A DNA stretch of 64,000 nucleotides. Origin: Magnetococcus marinus MC-1. Its GTDB lineage: Bacteria; Pseudomonadota; Magnetococcia; Magnetococcales; Magnetococcaceae. The stretch is from positions 4,555,001 through 4,619,000 of the forward strand of contig NC_008576.1 in NCBI RefSeq assembly GCF_000014865.1. Reading direction: 5' to 3'. This document shows, one piece after another, positions 1-10,021 of the stretch (positions within the stretch are counted from its first letter, which is position 1; the number at the start of each line of letters is the position of its first letter). A program made the position numbers and the translations under genes. Under the pieces are notes generated by a model. That model was not told where the DNA came from. It was given only the letters and a program-made list of their open reading frames with translations, and did not search any database.

Positions 1-898
1 ACGCCGTCAAAGCACCAATGATGGTCACAACCGCCAATGCCGTCTCCGACAACTCAAACAGGGGCGAAGCGCGGCACACCAAAAAGACCCCAGCCGTCAC
101 CATGGTTGCCGCGTGGATCAACGCCGAAACCGGGGTTGGACCCTCCATCGCATCGGGCAACCAAGTGTGTAAAAAGAGCTGTGCCGATTTGCCCATCGCC
201 CCCAAAAAGAGCAGCAAACAGATCAAGGTGATGGTGGTAAATTCATAACCCAGAAAATGCATGGTTTGGTTAAATTCACCACGCGCTGCCATGCCAAACA
301 CCGCGCTATAATCCAGCGTACCAAACACCATGAAGATGGCTAACACACCCAGCGCAAAACCAAAATCCCCAACCCGGTTCACCAAGAATGCCTTGATGGC
401 GGCGTTACAGGCCGACTCCTTCTTAAACCAGAAGCCGATCAACAGGTAAGAGGCCAAACCAACCCCTTCCCAGCCAAAAAAGAGCTGTAAAAAGTTGGGT
501 GAAGTGACCAACATCAGCATGGCAAAGCTAAATAACGACAGATAACTGAAGAAACGTGGATTATCTGGATCCTCATGCATGTAATCCACCGAGTAGATAT
601 GCACCAAGGTCGAGACGCCGGTCACCACAATCAACATCACCGCCGTCAGGCGATCCACCAGTACACCCAGTGTTACCTGGAAATCGCCGGAGATAACCCA
701 ACTCCAGAAGATCTCTCTAACCACCTCGCCATCATTGACTGCGATCTGCCAGAAGGCTTGGATCGATAATAATAGGGAGAGACCAATCCCACCAATGGTG
801 ACCATTTGGCTCATACGGGTGCCGATGGTCCGCCCCAAAAGTCCCGCAATCAGCGAACCTAGCAGCGGCAACAGTACGATGAGTTTATACGTGCTCAT
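1..898 (-). CDS. nuoL: NADH-quinone oxidoreductase subunit L (N-terminal part, cut by window edge)
   Basis: Antiporter-like membrane subunit of complex I; couples NADH oxidation to proton translocation in the inner membrane. Reading leftward from ATG at 898 there is an open frame to base 1, about 299 residues, so the C-terminal half lies outside the window. Diagnostic stretches are SVDYMHEDPDNPRFFSYL, LFFGWEGVGLASYLLIGFW and the helix with KSAQLFLHTWLPDAMEGPTP followed by SALIHAATMVTAG, which carry the conserved charged and His residues of the channel. It is the last visible gene of the nuo operon, starting 42 bases after the nuoK stop. Identity is clear; only the length is unknown. Confidence 0.96.
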   Translation of the reverse strand, partial: MSTYKLIVLLPLLGSLIAGLLGRTIGTRMSQMVTIGGIGLSLLLSIQAFWQIAVNDGEVVREIFWSWVISGDFQVTLGVLVDRLTAVMLIVVTGVSTLVHIYSVDYMHEDPDNPRFFSYLSLFSFAMLMLVTSPNFLQLFFGWEGVGLASYLLIGFWFKKESACNAAIKAFLVNRVGDFGFALGVLAIFMVFGTLDYSAVFGMAARGEFNQTMHFLGYEFTTITLICLLLFLGAMGKSAQLFLHTWLPDAMEGPTPVSALIHAATMVTAGVFLVCRASPLFELSETALAVVTIIGALTA

Positions 899-940
899 AT
901 TCTTACGCCATCCCTTCAGCTGGATCGTCCCCCAGAGTGA

Positions 941-1243
941 TTAACCCTTGAGGGTGTCGATCTCCTCCACGTTAATGGTGGTCCGATTACGGAAGAAGGT
1001 CACCAATATGGCCAGACCAATCGCCGCCTCTGCCGCTGCCACCGTGACAACGAAAAAGGTGAAGATCTGACCGGTCAAATCATGCAGATAGTGGGAAAAC
1101 GCCACAAAGTTGATGTTCACCGCCAGCAGCATCAACTCGATACTCATCATGATGCTGATCACGTTTTTACGGTTAAGGAAGATACCAAACACCCCTATGG
1201 TGAACAGCATCGCCGCCAAAACCAGATAGGCATTGAGACTCAT
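941..1243 (-). CDS. nuoK: NADH-quinone oxidoreductase subunit K
   Basis: Small three-helix membrane subunit of complex I, 100 residues, the usual family length. Starts [20 protein letters not shown] and contains the conserved helix-2 glutamates in [20 protein letters not shown], thought to belong to the proton path, and the EAAIGLAI segment of helix 3. It begins 5 bases after the nuoJ stop, so the two are translationally close. ATG is preceded by GAGGGGG at a rather long distance of about 11 bases. Confidence 0.97.
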   Translation of the reverse strand: MSLNAYLVLAAMLFTIGVFGIFLNRKNVISIMMSIELMLLAVNINFVAFSHYLHDLTGQIFTFFVVTVAAAEAAIGLAILVTFFRNRTTINVEEIDTLKG

Positions 1244-1248
1244 GGTGT

Positions 1249-1839
1249 TCAGGCCCCCTCGCCAGATTTGACCTTTTTAAGCGCAACCGACTCATCACGA
1301 GTACGGGCGATCTGGTCAGGTATATTCTGTGTCCGCACATTGTTACGTTTACGATGTGCCAACGCCACTGCCCCAATCAAAGCCACCAACAAAATCAAAG
1401 AAGCGACCTCGAAGGGGAACAGATATTTCGTGTAAAGAATTTTACCAATCTCTAAGGTGTTGTTCACATTTTCCCCAACCACCGCCCCATGCTGCTCAGG
1501 GTGGATGCTGCTGGCTACTGCGGCAAACTCAAACAGCACCACCGCCCCAACCGCAATGCCCAAGGGTAGATGATCCCGCGCCCCTTGGCGCAGCAGAGCA
1601 AAATCAACATCCAACATCATCACCACAAATAGGAACAGAATGGCCACCGCACCCATGTAAACCATCACCAGAATGACCGCTAAAAACTCAGCCTCAATCA
1701 GCAAAAACAGGCCGGCAGCGGTGAAAAAGGCCAGCACCAAAAACATCACCGAAGAGACGGGGTTCTTTGCCGTGATTACCCGTAGTGCGGCCACCAACAT
1801 GATTGCAGCCAGGAGATAGAAGACGACGTCCACCAACAT
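1249..1839 (-). CDS. nuoJ: NADH-quinone oxidoreductase subunit J
   Basis: Membrane subunit of complex I, 196 residues with five predicted hydrophobic helices. Start chosen at the ATG at 1839 ([20 protein letters not shown]), preceded by GAAGGAG 8 bases upstream; a longer frame from 1869 would overlap nuoI by 17 bases and lacks a good binding site. Family signatures are the helix with [20 protein letters not shown] and [19 protein letters not shown]. The C-terminal ~35 residues are hydrophilic and basic, ending in KKVKSGEGA. Lies between nuoI (13 bases upstream) and nuoK. Confidence 0.96.
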   Translation of the reverse strand: MLVDVVFYLLAAIMLVAALRVITAKNPVSSVMFLVLAFFTAAGLFLLIEAEFLAVILVMVYMGAVAILFLFVVMMLDVDFALLRQGARDHLPLGIAVGAVVLFEFAAVASSIHPEQHGAVVGENVNNTLEIGKILYTKYLFPFEVASLILLVALIGAVALAHRKRNNVRTQNIPDQIARTRDESVALKKVKSGEGA

Positions 1840-1852
1840 GTAGCGCGCTCCT

Positions 1853-2347
1853 TCAGCGATATTTGGCATCGGCGTTCAAACGTGCATCAATTTCTGCACG
1901 CCATGATTCGCCATTGGCCAAGAGTTGATCTTTTTTATAAAAGCGCGCATTGCGATCTTCATAAGCCATATCCAAATAAGGCCCCATAACAATGGCCTCC
2001 ACCGGACACGCCTCTTCACACAAACCGCAATAGATACACTTGAACAGGTCGATGTCATAAACCTTGGTCAAACGCTTGTCGGCACGGCTTTCGGTATCAA
2101 TTTCAATATAGATCGCCTGGGCCGGACAGATCGCCTCGCACAGCTTGCATGCCACGCAGCGCTCTTCACCACCCTCATACCGGCGCAGCACATGGATGCC
2201 ACGAAAACGGGGCGAATAGGGTGTACGCTCCTCTGGGTACTGAATGGTAATATTGGGCCGAAACATGTAGCGCAGGGTTACCGCCATGCCTTGCCAGAGT
2301 TCCCGTAGAGCCAATGACGCCATCAACTGTTTCATTGCATTTCCCAT
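1853..2347 (-). CDS. nuoI: NADH-quinone oxidoreductase subunit I (ferredoxin-like)
   Basis: Peripheral-arm subunit carrying iron-sulfur clusters N6a and N6b, which pass electrons towards the NuoB cluster. Two complete 4Fe-4S motifs are visible: CVACKLCEAICP and CIYCGLCEEACP, each of the form CxxCxxCxxxCP. 164 residues from the ATG at 2347; another ATG six bases upstream (2353) sits only 3 bases from the GGGGAG binding site, so the second is preferred. Starts 15 bases after the nuoH stop. C-terminus is RLNADAKYR. Confidence 0.97.
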   Translation of the reverse strand: MGNAMKQLMASLALRELWQGMAVTLRYMFRPNITIQYPEERTPYSPRFRGIHVLRRYEGGEERCVACKLCEAICPAQAIYIEIDTESRADKRLTKVYDIDLFKCIYCGLCEEACPVEAIVMGPYLDMAYEDRNARFYKKDQLLANGESWRAEIDARLNADAKYR

Positions 2348-2362
2348 TTGCATCGACTCCCC

Positions 2363-3394
2363 TTACGCCATATCCAGTAGATGCATGGCAAGGCCGACGA
2401 TAAAGATCCACGCCAGCGAGATGGGTAAAAACACCTTCCAACCCAACCGCATCAGTTGGTCATACCGGTAGCGGGGGAAGGTGGCACGCAGCCATAGGAA
2501 GAAGAAGATCAACACGCCGGTTTTGAGAATTAACCACACAATGCCGGGTATAAAACTCAGTGCCTCAATCGGGGGCAACCAACCACCCAAGAACATCAGC
2601 GAACCCAATACCGACACCATAATGATGTTGGCATATTCACCCAGAAAAAACATGCCGTAGGTCATGGCTGAATATTCGGTACAAAAACCCGAAACCAGCT
2701 CCGCTTCAGCCTCAGGCAAATCGAAAGGGGCGCGGTTGGTCTCCGCCACCACCGAGATAAAGTAAATGAAAAACCCTGGCAGCAAGGGCAAGGCATACCA
2801 CAGCCCCTTCTGCGATTCCACAATATCCCCCAGGTTAAGACTGCCCGAGAGCATAATCACCGGTACCAGGGTAAAGCCCATAGAGACCTCATAAGAGATC
2901 ATCTGGGCCGCGCTACGTAACCCCCCCAACAAAGAGTAGCGGGTGTTGGACGCCCAGCCCGATAGCAACACCCCATAGGCCCCCAGCGAGGACATCGCCA
3001 AAATAAACAGCACCCCGACGTTGACATCTGCCAACACCAGCTCCGGTGAGAAGGGAACCACCGCCCAGCTAACCAACGCCGTGGAGAAGGTCAAAATCGG
3101 CGCAAGGATAAACATCGTCCGGTGCGCCTTGGCTGGCAGCATGGTCTCCTTGACGAAGAGCTTAACCGCATCCGCCAGGGGTTGCAGGATACCAAACACA
3201 CCCACCCGGTTGGGACCCAAACGGACCTGCATAAAGCCAATCAAACGACGCTCTGCTAGGGTCAGATAGGTGACACAAAACAGAATCGGCGCGATGAGTA
3301 CGGCAATTTTAAGGATGGTCCATACCAGCGTCCACAGAGTTTCCCCCAAGTACGCCACGCCCATCGCTTGAATGGAAGAGATGAATTCAGCCAT
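2363..3394 (-). CDS. nuoH: NADH-quinone oxidoreductase subunit H
   Basis: Membrane subunit at the junction of the peripheral and membrane arms, forming part of the quinone chamber. 343 residues with about eight to nine hydrophobic helices. Family hallmarks include LAERRLIGFMQVRLGPNRVG, the PFDLPEAEAELVSGF loop with conserved acidic residues near the quinone site, and the EYANI segment. It follows nuoG after a 102-base gap holding two perfect inverted repeats (see 3427-3476), the widest spacing inside the operon apart from the window edge. Confidence 0.97.
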   Translation of the reverse strand: MAEFISSIQAMGVAYLGETLWTLVWTILKIAVLIAPILFCVTYLTLAERRLIGFMQVRLGPNRVGVFGILQPLADAVKLFVKETMLPAKAHRTMFILAPILTFSTALVSWAVVPFSPELVLADVNVGVLFILAMSSLGAYGVLLSGWASNTRYSLLGGLRSAAQMISYEVSMGFTLVPVIMLSGSLNLGDIVESQKGLWYALPLLPGFFIYFISVVAETNRAPFDLPEAEAELVSGFCTEYSAMTYGMFFLGEYANIIMVSVLGSLMFLGGWLPPIEALSFIPGIVWLILKTGVLIFFFLWLRATFPRYRYDQLMRLGWKVFLPISLAWIFIVGLAMHLLDMA

Positions 3395-3426
3395 TGCGTA
3401 TGCCCGCTTCCCGGTTCAAGCCCAAA

Positions 3427-3476
3427 GCTGCATGCTCATGCAGCCAATCATGGTGATACCCGTTGGGTGTATCACC
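3427..3476 (-). other. Two intercistronic hairpins between nuoG and nuoH
   Basis: Two perfect 8-base inverted repeats lie side by side: GCTGCATG/CATGCAGC (3427-3434 and 3437-3444, loop of 2) and GGTGATAC/GTATCACC (3452-3459 and 3469-3476, loop of 9). Neither is followed by a run of T, so they are not intrinsic terminators. They would form in the nuo transcript in the only sizeable gap of the operon. An mRNA processing or stabilising role is inference. Confidence 0.5.
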
Positions 3477-3496
3477 CCAAAGTTTCCCAGCACACC

Positions 3497-5890
3497 CTAG
3501 ATGGCCGCAATCGAGACATCCGGATAGGCATGTTCCCAATCGGTCAACCGGTGCACCGCCTGATGACCAAAATTGGCAAAGGCCACCACGCTACCCACCG
3601 GCACACCCGCATCAATGCTCGCCTGCAACTCAACGGTATGATCACCACGGATCAACCGTACCATGCCACCCTCCACCACCTTAGCCTTAGCGGCATCGAC
3701 AGGATGGATGCGTAGCCGATTGCCTCCATTGAGGGCCTGCATCACCTTGGCACCCCGCACCATGGCATCACTATGGTAGAAGGGCAGTTCCAATGAGAGC
3801 CGCAAACCCTTAGCACTGGGTGGTGCCAACCACTCCGTGACCGCCAAACCGGTGGTTACCGGCTTATGGTCACAGGCTGGGGTCAAATCCTCACACACCA
3901 AGCGCTCTTCTTTATAGCGTAGGTCGGTGTTCTCCAACGCCTGCCGCAACGATTCGGTGGTGGTATAGGAGAGCGGAGTCGAGAACCAATCCGACAGCTT
4001 ACGCAACACCCGCCAATCCTCTTTCGCCTCACCTGGAGCCGGCACCATGGCCTCCATACGTTGGGCGCGGCCCTCGGCATTGGTGACTGTGCTGCTCTTC
4101 TCCCATGGGGTTAGGCCCGGCAATACCACGGTAGCCGCCTCACTGGTCGAGTTGCTAAAAGCACCTAGATAGATCACATCGGCCTTTTCCAGCGCTGCCC
4201 GTGCGAGTTTGGGATCGGCCGCTTCACGCTCTAGATCGGCACCCAACACAAACAGCACCTTAATGGAACCCTCCGCCGCGCCCTGCAAGATCTCATGGGC
4301 ATTCTTACCCCGTTTACCCACAATGGCGTAACCCGCACCACGATGGGGCACCACACCCATATCCTGCGCCGTCACCGCCGCAGCCCGCGCACTTACCCGG
4401 TTATAGCCGTTCCAACTATCGTCCAATTTGCCCAGCTTTTCCAAAATCGCTACCACCGTACGACGTAACGTTTCAGCCGCAGGATGGTTGATGGCAAAGT
4501 CACCCAGCAGGATAACCGGTTTCTCCGCCGCTTTGAGCATGGCGGCCACCTGAGCGGCCTCTCCTGCCCCCTTACCCTTTAAGGCGGCTAAAATCTGGCT
4601 CAATACGCCAGGCTCTTCACCCGGTAAGGTCACCAGCGTGTGCAGCCCAGGCAGTGCCAAATCCTTTTCACAGGGATTAATGGCCATCACCTTGGCACCC
4701 TTACGGGCTGCTTTACGCAGACGCAGGTTGAGCAAAGGCACATCATAACGACTGTTGGAACCCACCAGCAGGATCCCGTCCGCCTCTTCGAGCGCCTCCA
4801 GCGAAGTATTCATCATCAGATCGGCCCGGGTCAGCGCCACGGCATCCCCACTAAAATCACGCTGCCGAATGCGATGGTCCAAATGCGGGCTGCCCACTAC
4901 ATTGCGCATAAAATCTTGGAAGGCATAGAGCTCCTCAGCCACCGTTTGCTCTTCCGACGCAATACCCGCTACGGCGTCACCCTCACCCGCCTTGATTAAC
5001 TCCGCCGCGCGTGTCATCGCCTCGGCCCAGCTCACCTCTTGCACACCCTCTTCACCACGAATGGTCGGTTGGGTTAGGCGACCCACACTCAAACCGTCAT
5101 AAGAGAAACGACCACGGTCGCACAACCATGTCTCATTGATCTCGTCGCACTCACGGGCAACCACCCGCTTAACCTCGCCATCCAGATGGTCCACCCGCAC
5201 CTGACACCCCACCGAACAGTGGGTGCAGATACCATCGCCGCTGGACATCTCCCAGCTACGGGCTTTGAAATGGAAGGGTTTATCATTGAGGGCACCCACC
5301 GGGCAGACCTGCGCCAAGTTGCCCACCAACTCCGATGAGAGCGCCTTGCTCACGTAGGTACCCACCAACATATGGTCCCCACGCCCCGTGGCCCCCATCT
5401 CTTCCACACCGGCAATCTCGGTGGAAAAGCGGATGCAGCGCGTGCAGTGAATGCAGCGGTCCATCTCTGTTTCAATAATGGGTCCCAGATCCAAATTGTT
5501 CGGCTGGCGTTTAATCTCAATATAACGGGAGCGGTCTGGACCATATTTCATGGCCAAATCTTGCAGATCACACGCCCCACCCTGGTCGCACACCGGGCAA
5601 TCCAGCGGATGGTTGATGAGCAAAAACTCCATCACCCCTTGGCGGGCGGCCATCACCATATCGCTATGGGTCTTAACCTCCATACCATCCCCCACGGGCA
5701 TGGCACAGGCCACCACCGGGCGGGGCATCTTAACCACTTCAACCAAGCACATGCGGCAGTTGCCCGCCACCGACAGCTTGGGGTGATAACAAAAATGGGG
5801 AATATACACACCCAGCTTCTTGGCCGCCTCCATAATGGTGGTGCCAGGCTGGACACTGATTTCCTTACCGTCAATTATTAGGGTAGGCAT
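3497..5890 (-). CDS. nuoG: NADH-quinone oxidoreductase subunit G
   Basis: Largest peripheral-arm subunit of complex I, 797 residues. Order of domains: N-terminal 2Fe-2S ferredoxin fold (PHFCYHPKLSVAGNCRMC, CPVCDQGGACDLQDL), a His-coordinated 4Fe-4S segment (MDRCIHCTRCIRF), a further cysteine set (CTHCSVGCQVRV), then a molybdopterin-oxidoreductase-like body that has no catalytic role in complex I. Start taken at the ATG at 5890 (MPTLIIDGKEIS) with GAGGAG 10 bases upstream; the longer frame from 5908 would run into nuoF. The nuoF stop lies just before, at 5905-5907. Confidence 0.96.
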   Translation of the reverse strand: MPTLIIDGKEISVQPGTTIMEAAKKLGVYIPHFCYHPKLSVAGNCRMCLVEVVKMPRPVVACAMPVGDGMEVKTHSDMVMAARQGVMEFLLINHPLDCPVCDQGGACDLQDLAMKYGPDRSRYIEIKRQPNNLDLGPIIETEMDRCIHCTRCIRFSTEIAGVEEMGATGRGDHMLVGTYVSKALSSELVGNLAQVCPVGALNDKPFHFKARSWEMSSGDGICTHCSVGCQVRVDHLDGEVKRVVARECDEINETWLCDRGRFSYDGLSVGRLTQPTIRGEEGVQEVSWAEAMTRAAELIKAGEGDAVAGIASEEQTVAEELYAFQDFMRNVVGSPHLDHRIRQRDFSGDAVALTRADLMMNTSLEALEEADGILLVGSNSRYDVPLLNLRLRKAARKGAKVMAINPCEKDLALPGLHTLVTLPGEEPGVLSQILAALKGKGAGEAAQVAAMLKAAEKPVILLGDFAINHPAAETLRRTVVAILEKLGKLDDSWNGYNRVSARAAAVTAQDMGVVPHRGAGYAIVGKRGKNAHEILQGAAEGSIKVLFVLGADLEREAADPKLARAALEKADVIYLGAFSNSTSEAATVVLPGLTPWEKSSTVTNAEGRAQRMEAMVPAPGEAKEDWRVLRKLSDWFSTPLSYTTTESLRQALENTDLRYKEERLVCEDLTPACDHKPVTTGLAVTEWLAPPSAKGLRLSLELPFYHSDAMVRGAKVMQALNGGNRLRIHPVDAAKAKVVEGGMVRLIRGDHTVELQASIDAGVPVGSVVAFANFGHQAVHRLTDWEHAYPDVSIAAI

Positions 5891-5904
5891 CGCGTAGCGT
5901 CTCC

Positions 5905-7179
5905 TCAATCCACCATGCAGCGACCATGTTTAACATGGTACTCAAATTCGTCCCGGAAATGGCGGATCGCCCCAACCACAGGCATCGCCGCTGCATCACC
6001 CAGGGCGCAAATGGTTTTGCCCTGAATGTTACTGCACACACTGAGAAGCAGATCAATATCACCCTCACGACCCTGACCCGTTTCGATACGGTCCATAATC
6101 TGCGCCAACCAACCGGTACCCTCCCGGCAGGGGGTGCATTGACCACAAGACTCGTGGCGATAAAACTTGCTCAACCGGGCAATGGCTTTGACGATGCAGG
6201 TGGATTTATCCATCACAATCACCGAACCCGCACCCAGCATGGAGCCCGCTCCAGCCAGCGCCTCATAGCTCATGAGGATGGTTTCACACTGTTCGGGAAT
6301 AAGCACGGGCGTCGATGAACCACCGGGGATAACCCCCTTTAGATTCTCCCAACCACCCCGCACACCACCAGCATAGTCGTTGATCAAGCTCTTTAGCGGA
6401 ATACCCAACTCAACCTCATAGTTGCCCGGTTTGTTAACATGACCCGAGACACTAAACAGCTTGGTACCCGACGACTTCTCTACCCCCAACTTGCTGTACC
6501 ACGCGCCACCCTTTTCCAGGATGGCCGGTACCGCGCAGAGGGTCTCAACATTATTGATCACCGTGGGGCAACCATACAGCCCCACGTTGGCTGGGAAGGG
6601 TGGCTTGAGACGGGGTTGACCCTTCTCCCCTTCCAGGGAATTCAGCAGGGCGCTCTCTTCACCGCACACATAGGCACCAGCACCCCGATGCACCGCCAGA
6701 TCAAAATCCACTCCCTTACCCAGGATGTTTTTGCCCAGCAGATTGGCCGCATACGCCTCGGCCACCGCCGCTTCTAAAACCTCTGCCTCGCGATAAAACT
6801 CACCGCGAATATAGATGTAACCCTGCTTGGAGTTGACCGCATAACCCGCAATGATCATACCCTCAATCAGAAGATGGGGATCAAAACGCATGAGATCACG
6901 ATCTTTACAGGTTCCGGGCTCGCCCTCATCGGCGTTGCAAACCAGATATTTGGGCCTGGGATCATCCTTGGGAATAAAGGACCACTTTAGGCCCGCAGGA
7001 AATCCGGCCCCACCGCGGCCACGCAGGCCAGCACTCTTAACCTCTTGGATAATCTCTTCACCGGACATCCCCAAGGCCTTTTCCATCCGCTTGTAGGCGC
7101 CCTGCTGTTGAGCGACTGCAAGGGTGTTTTGCCCCTGAATATGGATGTTTTTGAAGAGCACCAGATTGGCTTCGCTCAT
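5905..7179 (-). CDS. nuoF: NADH-quinone oxidoreductase subunit F (NADH-binding)
   Basis: The NADH dehydrogenase subunit that binds NADH, FMN and one 4Fe-4S cluster (N3). 424 residues. The glycine-rich NADH/FMN site is RGRGGAGFPAGLKWSF near residue 55, the FMN region follows with CNADEGEPGTCKDR, and the cluster ligands are in ESCGQCTPCREGTGW with a final cysteine in TICALGDAAA. ATG is preceded by GAGGA. Lies between nuoE (25-base gap) and nuoG. Confidence 0.97.
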   Translation of the reverse strand: MSEANLVLFKNIHIQGQNTLAVAQQQGAYKRMEKALGMSGEEIIQEVKSAGLRGRGGAGFPAGLKWSFIPKDDPRPKYLVCNADEGEPGTCKDRDLMRFDPHLLIEGMIIAGYAVNSKQGYIYIRGEFYREAEVLEAAVAEAYAANLLGKNILGKGVDFDLAVHRGAGAYVCGEESALLNSLEGEKGQPRLKPPFPANVGLYGCPTVINNVETLCAVPAILEKGGAWYSKLGVEKSSGTKLFSVSGHVNKPGNYEVELGIPLKSLINDYAGGVRGGWENLKGVIPGGSSTPVLIPEQCETILMSYEALAGAGSMLGAGSVIVMDKSTCIVKAIARLSKFYRHESCGQCTPCREGTGWLAQIMDRIETGQGREGDIDLLLSVCSNIQGKTICALGDAAAMPVVGAIRHFRDEFEYHVKHGRCMVD

Positions 7180-7204
7180 GGTGTGTCCTCGCCGTTATAC
7201 GAAC

Positions 7205-7717
7205 TTAGGCCTTGTTGGCCAGCTCGTCGATAATCTTAACCGCTGTTTCTGGTGTCAGATTTTCGTAGTAGTCGTCATTGATCTGGAACATGGGTGCATT
7301 GACACAAGCCCCCAGGCACTCCACTTCGGAGAGGGTAAAGTTACCATCCTCCGTGGTTTGACCATACTCAATCTCCAGACGCTGTTTTACCGCTTCACCA
7401 ATGCCATCCGACCCACACAGCCAACAAGAGATGTTGGTACACACCTGTACATGGTGTTTACCCACGGGCTTGAGGTTGTACATGGTGTAGAAGGTGGCCA
7501 CCTCATAAACACGGATCGGCGCCAGACCCATCAGCTCCGCCACATAGTCCATGGATGCCCGCGACAGCCAGCCACCAAACTCCCGCTGGGCCAGATCCAA
7601 CACGGGCAGCAGGGCAGATTGACGCTTATCTGCGGGATAACGGTTATAGATGGTCTCAACCTTTTTGAGAGCCTCTTGGGAAAAAGCGGGCTTGGCCGCT
7701 GGTGCAATCTCACTCAT
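7205..7717 (-). CDS. nuoE: NADH-quinone oxidoreductase subunit E (thioredoxin-like 2Fe-2S)
   Basis: Peripheral-arm subunit carrying the 2Fe-2S cluster N1a. 170 residues, thioredoxin-like fold. The four ligands lie in VCTNISCWLCG (CxxxxC) and VECLGACVNAP (CxxxC). The N-terminal helical part (ALKKVETIYNRYPADKRQSA, then LPVLDLAQREFGG) is typical. ATG preceded by GGAAAG. It precedes nuoF, as in most proteobacterial nuo operons. Confidence 0.96.
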   Translation of the reverse strand: MSEIAPAAKPAFSQEALKKVETIYNRYPADKRQSALLPVLDLAQREFGGWLSRASMDYVAELMGLAPIRVYEVATFYTMYNLKPVGKHHVQVCTNISCWLCGSDGIGEAVKQRLEIEYGQTTEDGNFTLSEVECLGACVNAPMFQINDDYYENLTPETAVKIIDELANKA

Positions 7718-7747
7718 CGCTTTCCATCACCTTATTGGGTTGATGCC

Positions 7748-8944
7748 TTAGCGGTCGATTTCGCCAAACACGATATCGATGCTACCGATGATGGTGGTCA
7801 CGTCGGCAATCATATGACCACGGGCCATTTCCTTAACCGCTTGCAGATGGTTAAACCCTGCCGCGCGAATTCGCGCCCGGTACGGTTTGTTGCCACCGTC
7901 GGAAACCAGATAGACCCCCAACTCACCCTTGGGTGTCTCCACCGCCGCATAGACCTCACCCGCAGGCAGGTTAAAGCCCTCGGTGCAAAGTTTAAAGTGG
8001 TGGATCATCGACTCCATATCCTGTTGCATATCCTGACGGTAGGGCATGGAGATTTTAAAATTATCGTTGCGTACCGGTCCGGGCTGCATCTGATCCAGGC
8101 ACTGCTGGATAATCTTCACCCCTTCACGACACTCCTCAATACGCACCAGATAGCGGTCGTAGCTGTCGCCGTTTTTACCCACGGGAATATCAAACTCAAC
8201 CCGGTCATAGGCGTCATAGGGCTCGGCCTTACGCAGATCAAAGGCGACCCCACTGCCCCGCAGCATGGGTCCGGTAAAGCCCCAGCTAAAGGCATCTTCC
8301 TGGCTGACCTTGCCAATATCCACCAAGCGCTGTTTCCAGATGCGGTTGTTGGTCAACAGGGTTTCGTACTCATCCAACTTGCTGGGAAAATGGTTGCAGA
8401 AGTCACGAATGCGCTGCTCCAAACCATCTGGCAGATCACGGGCCACACCACCAGGGCGGAAATAGTTGGCGTGCATACGCGCACCACAGGCCGCCTCATA
8501 GATGTCCATCAGCTCCTCACGCTCACGGAAGCAGTAGAGGAACATGGTCATGGCACCCACATCCAACCCGTGGGCCGCAAAGAACAACAGATGGTTGATA
8601 AAACGGGTGATCTCCGCATAGATGGTGCGGATATATTGCGCACGCTCCGGCACCTCAATTTGGCCCAGTCGTTCGACCGCAATGACCCATGCGTGCTCTT
8701 CGCTCATCATGGACATATAGTCGAGACGGTCAAAATAGGGGGTACCCTGAATATAGGTCTTCTGCTCCAACAGCTTTTCCGTGCCACGGTGCAACAGACC
8801 CACATGGGGGTCGGCCCGCTCTACCACTTCGCCATCCAACTCCAGCAACAGACGCAACACACCATGGGCAGCCGGGTGTTGTGGGCCAAAGTTGATGGCG
8901 TAGTTTTGAAACTCTTTATGGTCGGTAATGGTCGCTGGCATCAT
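7748..8944 (-). CDS. nuoD: NADH-quinone oxidoreductase subunit D
   Basis: 49-kDa-type subunit that lines the quinone-reduction site together with NuoB. 398 residues, separate from NuoC rather than fused as in E. coli. Recognised by [22 protein letters not shown] at the N-terminus, [12 protein letters not shown], and the C-terminal end [11 protein letters not shown]. The QHPAAHG histidine is the conserved quinone-site residue. It starts 7 bases after the nuoC stop, with GGGGGGGA upstream of adjacent ATG codons. Confidence 0.97.
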   Translation of the reverse strand: MMPATITDHKEFQNYAINFGPQHPAAHGVLRLLLELDGEVVERADPHVGLLHRGTEKLLEQKTYIQGTPYFDRLDYMSMMSEEHAWVIAVERLGQIEVPERAQYIRTIYAEITRFINHLLFFAAHGLDVGAMTMFLYCFREREELMDIYEAACGARMHANYFRPGGVARDLPDGLEQRIRDFCNHFPSKLDEYETLLTNNRIWKQRLVDIGKVSQEDAFSWGFTGPMLRGSGVAFDLRKAEPYDAYDRVEFDIPVGKNGDSYDRYLVRIEECREGVKIIQQCLDQMQPGPVRNDNFKISMPYRQDMQQDMESMIHHFKLCTEGFNLPAGEVYAAVETPKGELGVYLVSDGGNKPYRARIRAAGFNHLQAVKEMARGHMIADVTTIIGSIDIVFGEIDR

Positions 8945-8951
8945 TCCCCCC

Positions 8952-9515
8952 CTAAGCCTGTTCGCCAGTGGCGTTGCTGTAGAAGTTGCGGTTGGGTACG
9001 GTCAACGACACCGGCTCGCGTACAATACGTTGCTGGGTTTCGTCATAGCGCAGCTCAAAAGGACCGGTAACGGGAAAATCTTTACGCAGGGGAAAGCCAT
9101 CAAAATCATAATCCAACAGCAGGCGACGGAGATCTGGATGGCCTGAAATTAAAATGCCAAACATCTCATACATCTCCCGCTCAAACCAATCTGCCGCTTT
9201 CCACAATCCCGTAATGGAGGGCACAGGGGTATCGGCATCCACCAGGGTTTTTACCCGGATGCGATGGTTTTTATGCACAGACAGCAGTTGGTAGACCACC
9301 TCAAACGGTTTTTCACGCTTGGGGTAGTGCACCGCCGTCACGTCGATGAACAGTTTAAAATTCATCCCCGGATCATCGCGCATGGTTCGCAGGGTATCCA
9401 CCACCTGCTCAGGGTCGCACCAGACCACCAGCGCACCACAAACCCACTCCCGCTTTAGCTCAGGCAGGATGGAGGCCACCCGCGACTCCAGCCGTTGCAA
9501 CTTGTCGCTGCTCAT
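8952..9515 (-). CDS. nuoC: NADH-quinone oxidoreductase subunit C
   Basis: 30-kDa-type subunit of the peripheral arm, 187 residues. Signatures are [12 protein letters not shown] and the block [26 protein letters not shown]-like region, here [12 protein letters not shown] followed by [14 protein letters not shown]. The start is the ATG at 9515, preceded by GGAGGA, and it overlaps the nuoB stop in an ATGA arrangement (9512-9515), which implies coupled translation. An upstream in-frame TTG at 9530 is not needed. Confidence 0.96.
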   Translation of the reverse strand: MSSDKLQRLESRVASILPELKREWVCGALVVWCDPEQVVDTLRTMRDDPGMNFKLFIDVTAVHYPKREKPFEVVYQLLSVHKNHRIRVKTLVDADTPVPSITGLWKAADWFEREMYEMFGILISGHPDLRRLLLDYDFDGFPLRKDFPVTGPFELRYDETQQRIVREPVSLTVPNRNFYSNATGEQA

Positions 9516-10021
9516 ACACGCTTCCTCCAACCGGAGTAAACCTGACCTTCACGGTTGATCTTTTTTTGTAGCTGCATAATGCCGTACATCACTGCCTCTG
9601 CCGTGGGTGGGCAACCGGGAATGTAGACATCCACCGGCAGAATGCGGTCACAGCCACGTACCACCGAATAGGAGTAGTGATAATACCCCCCGCCGTTGGC
9701 ACAGGAGCCCATCGAGATCACATAGCGTGGCTCGGGCATTTGGTCATACACCTTGCGCAGCGCCGGGGCCATTTTATTGGTTAGGGTGCCTGCGACAATA
9801 ATCACGTCGGACTGACGCGGGGAACCGCGAAACACCACCCCAAATCGGTCCAGGTCATAACGACTGGCACCGGCGTTCATCATCTCCACCGCGCAACAGG
9901 CCAAACCAAAGGTCATGGGCCACATGGACATGGAACGACCCCAATTCACCAGCTTGTCCGCCGATGTAAGCAGAAAGCCACGGTCACTGACTTCCTGATG
10001 CAGTTCTTCGATCATTCCCAT
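9512..10021 (-). CDS. nuoB: NADH-quinone oxidoreductase subunit B
   Basis: Carries the terminal 4Fe-4S cluster N2 that reduces quinone. 169 residues. Ligands are the adjacent cysteines of LACCAVEMM, a cysteine in [12 protein letters not shown] and the last in [15 protein letters not shown] at 10021 has GGGGG about 8 bases upstream and overlaps the end of nuoA by 10 bases; an ATG at 10015 overlapping the nuoA stop as ATGA is an alternative that would remove two residues. Confidence 0.97.
   Translation of the reverse strand: MGMIEELHQEVSDRGFLLTSADKLVNWGRSMSMWPMTFGLACCAVEMMNAGASRYDLDRFGVVFRGSPRQSDVIIVAGTLTNKMAPALRKVYDQMPEPRYVISMGSCANGGGYYHYSYSVVRGCDRILPVDVYIPGCPPTAEAVMYGIMQLQKKINREGQVYSGWRKRV

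Noticed and set aside
7145-9070. A 641-codon open frame on the plus strand opposite nuoE-nuoC
   Set aside because: It runs antisense to nuoE, nuoD and nuoC, has no recognisable domain, and its composition follows the codon structure of the genes on the other strand.
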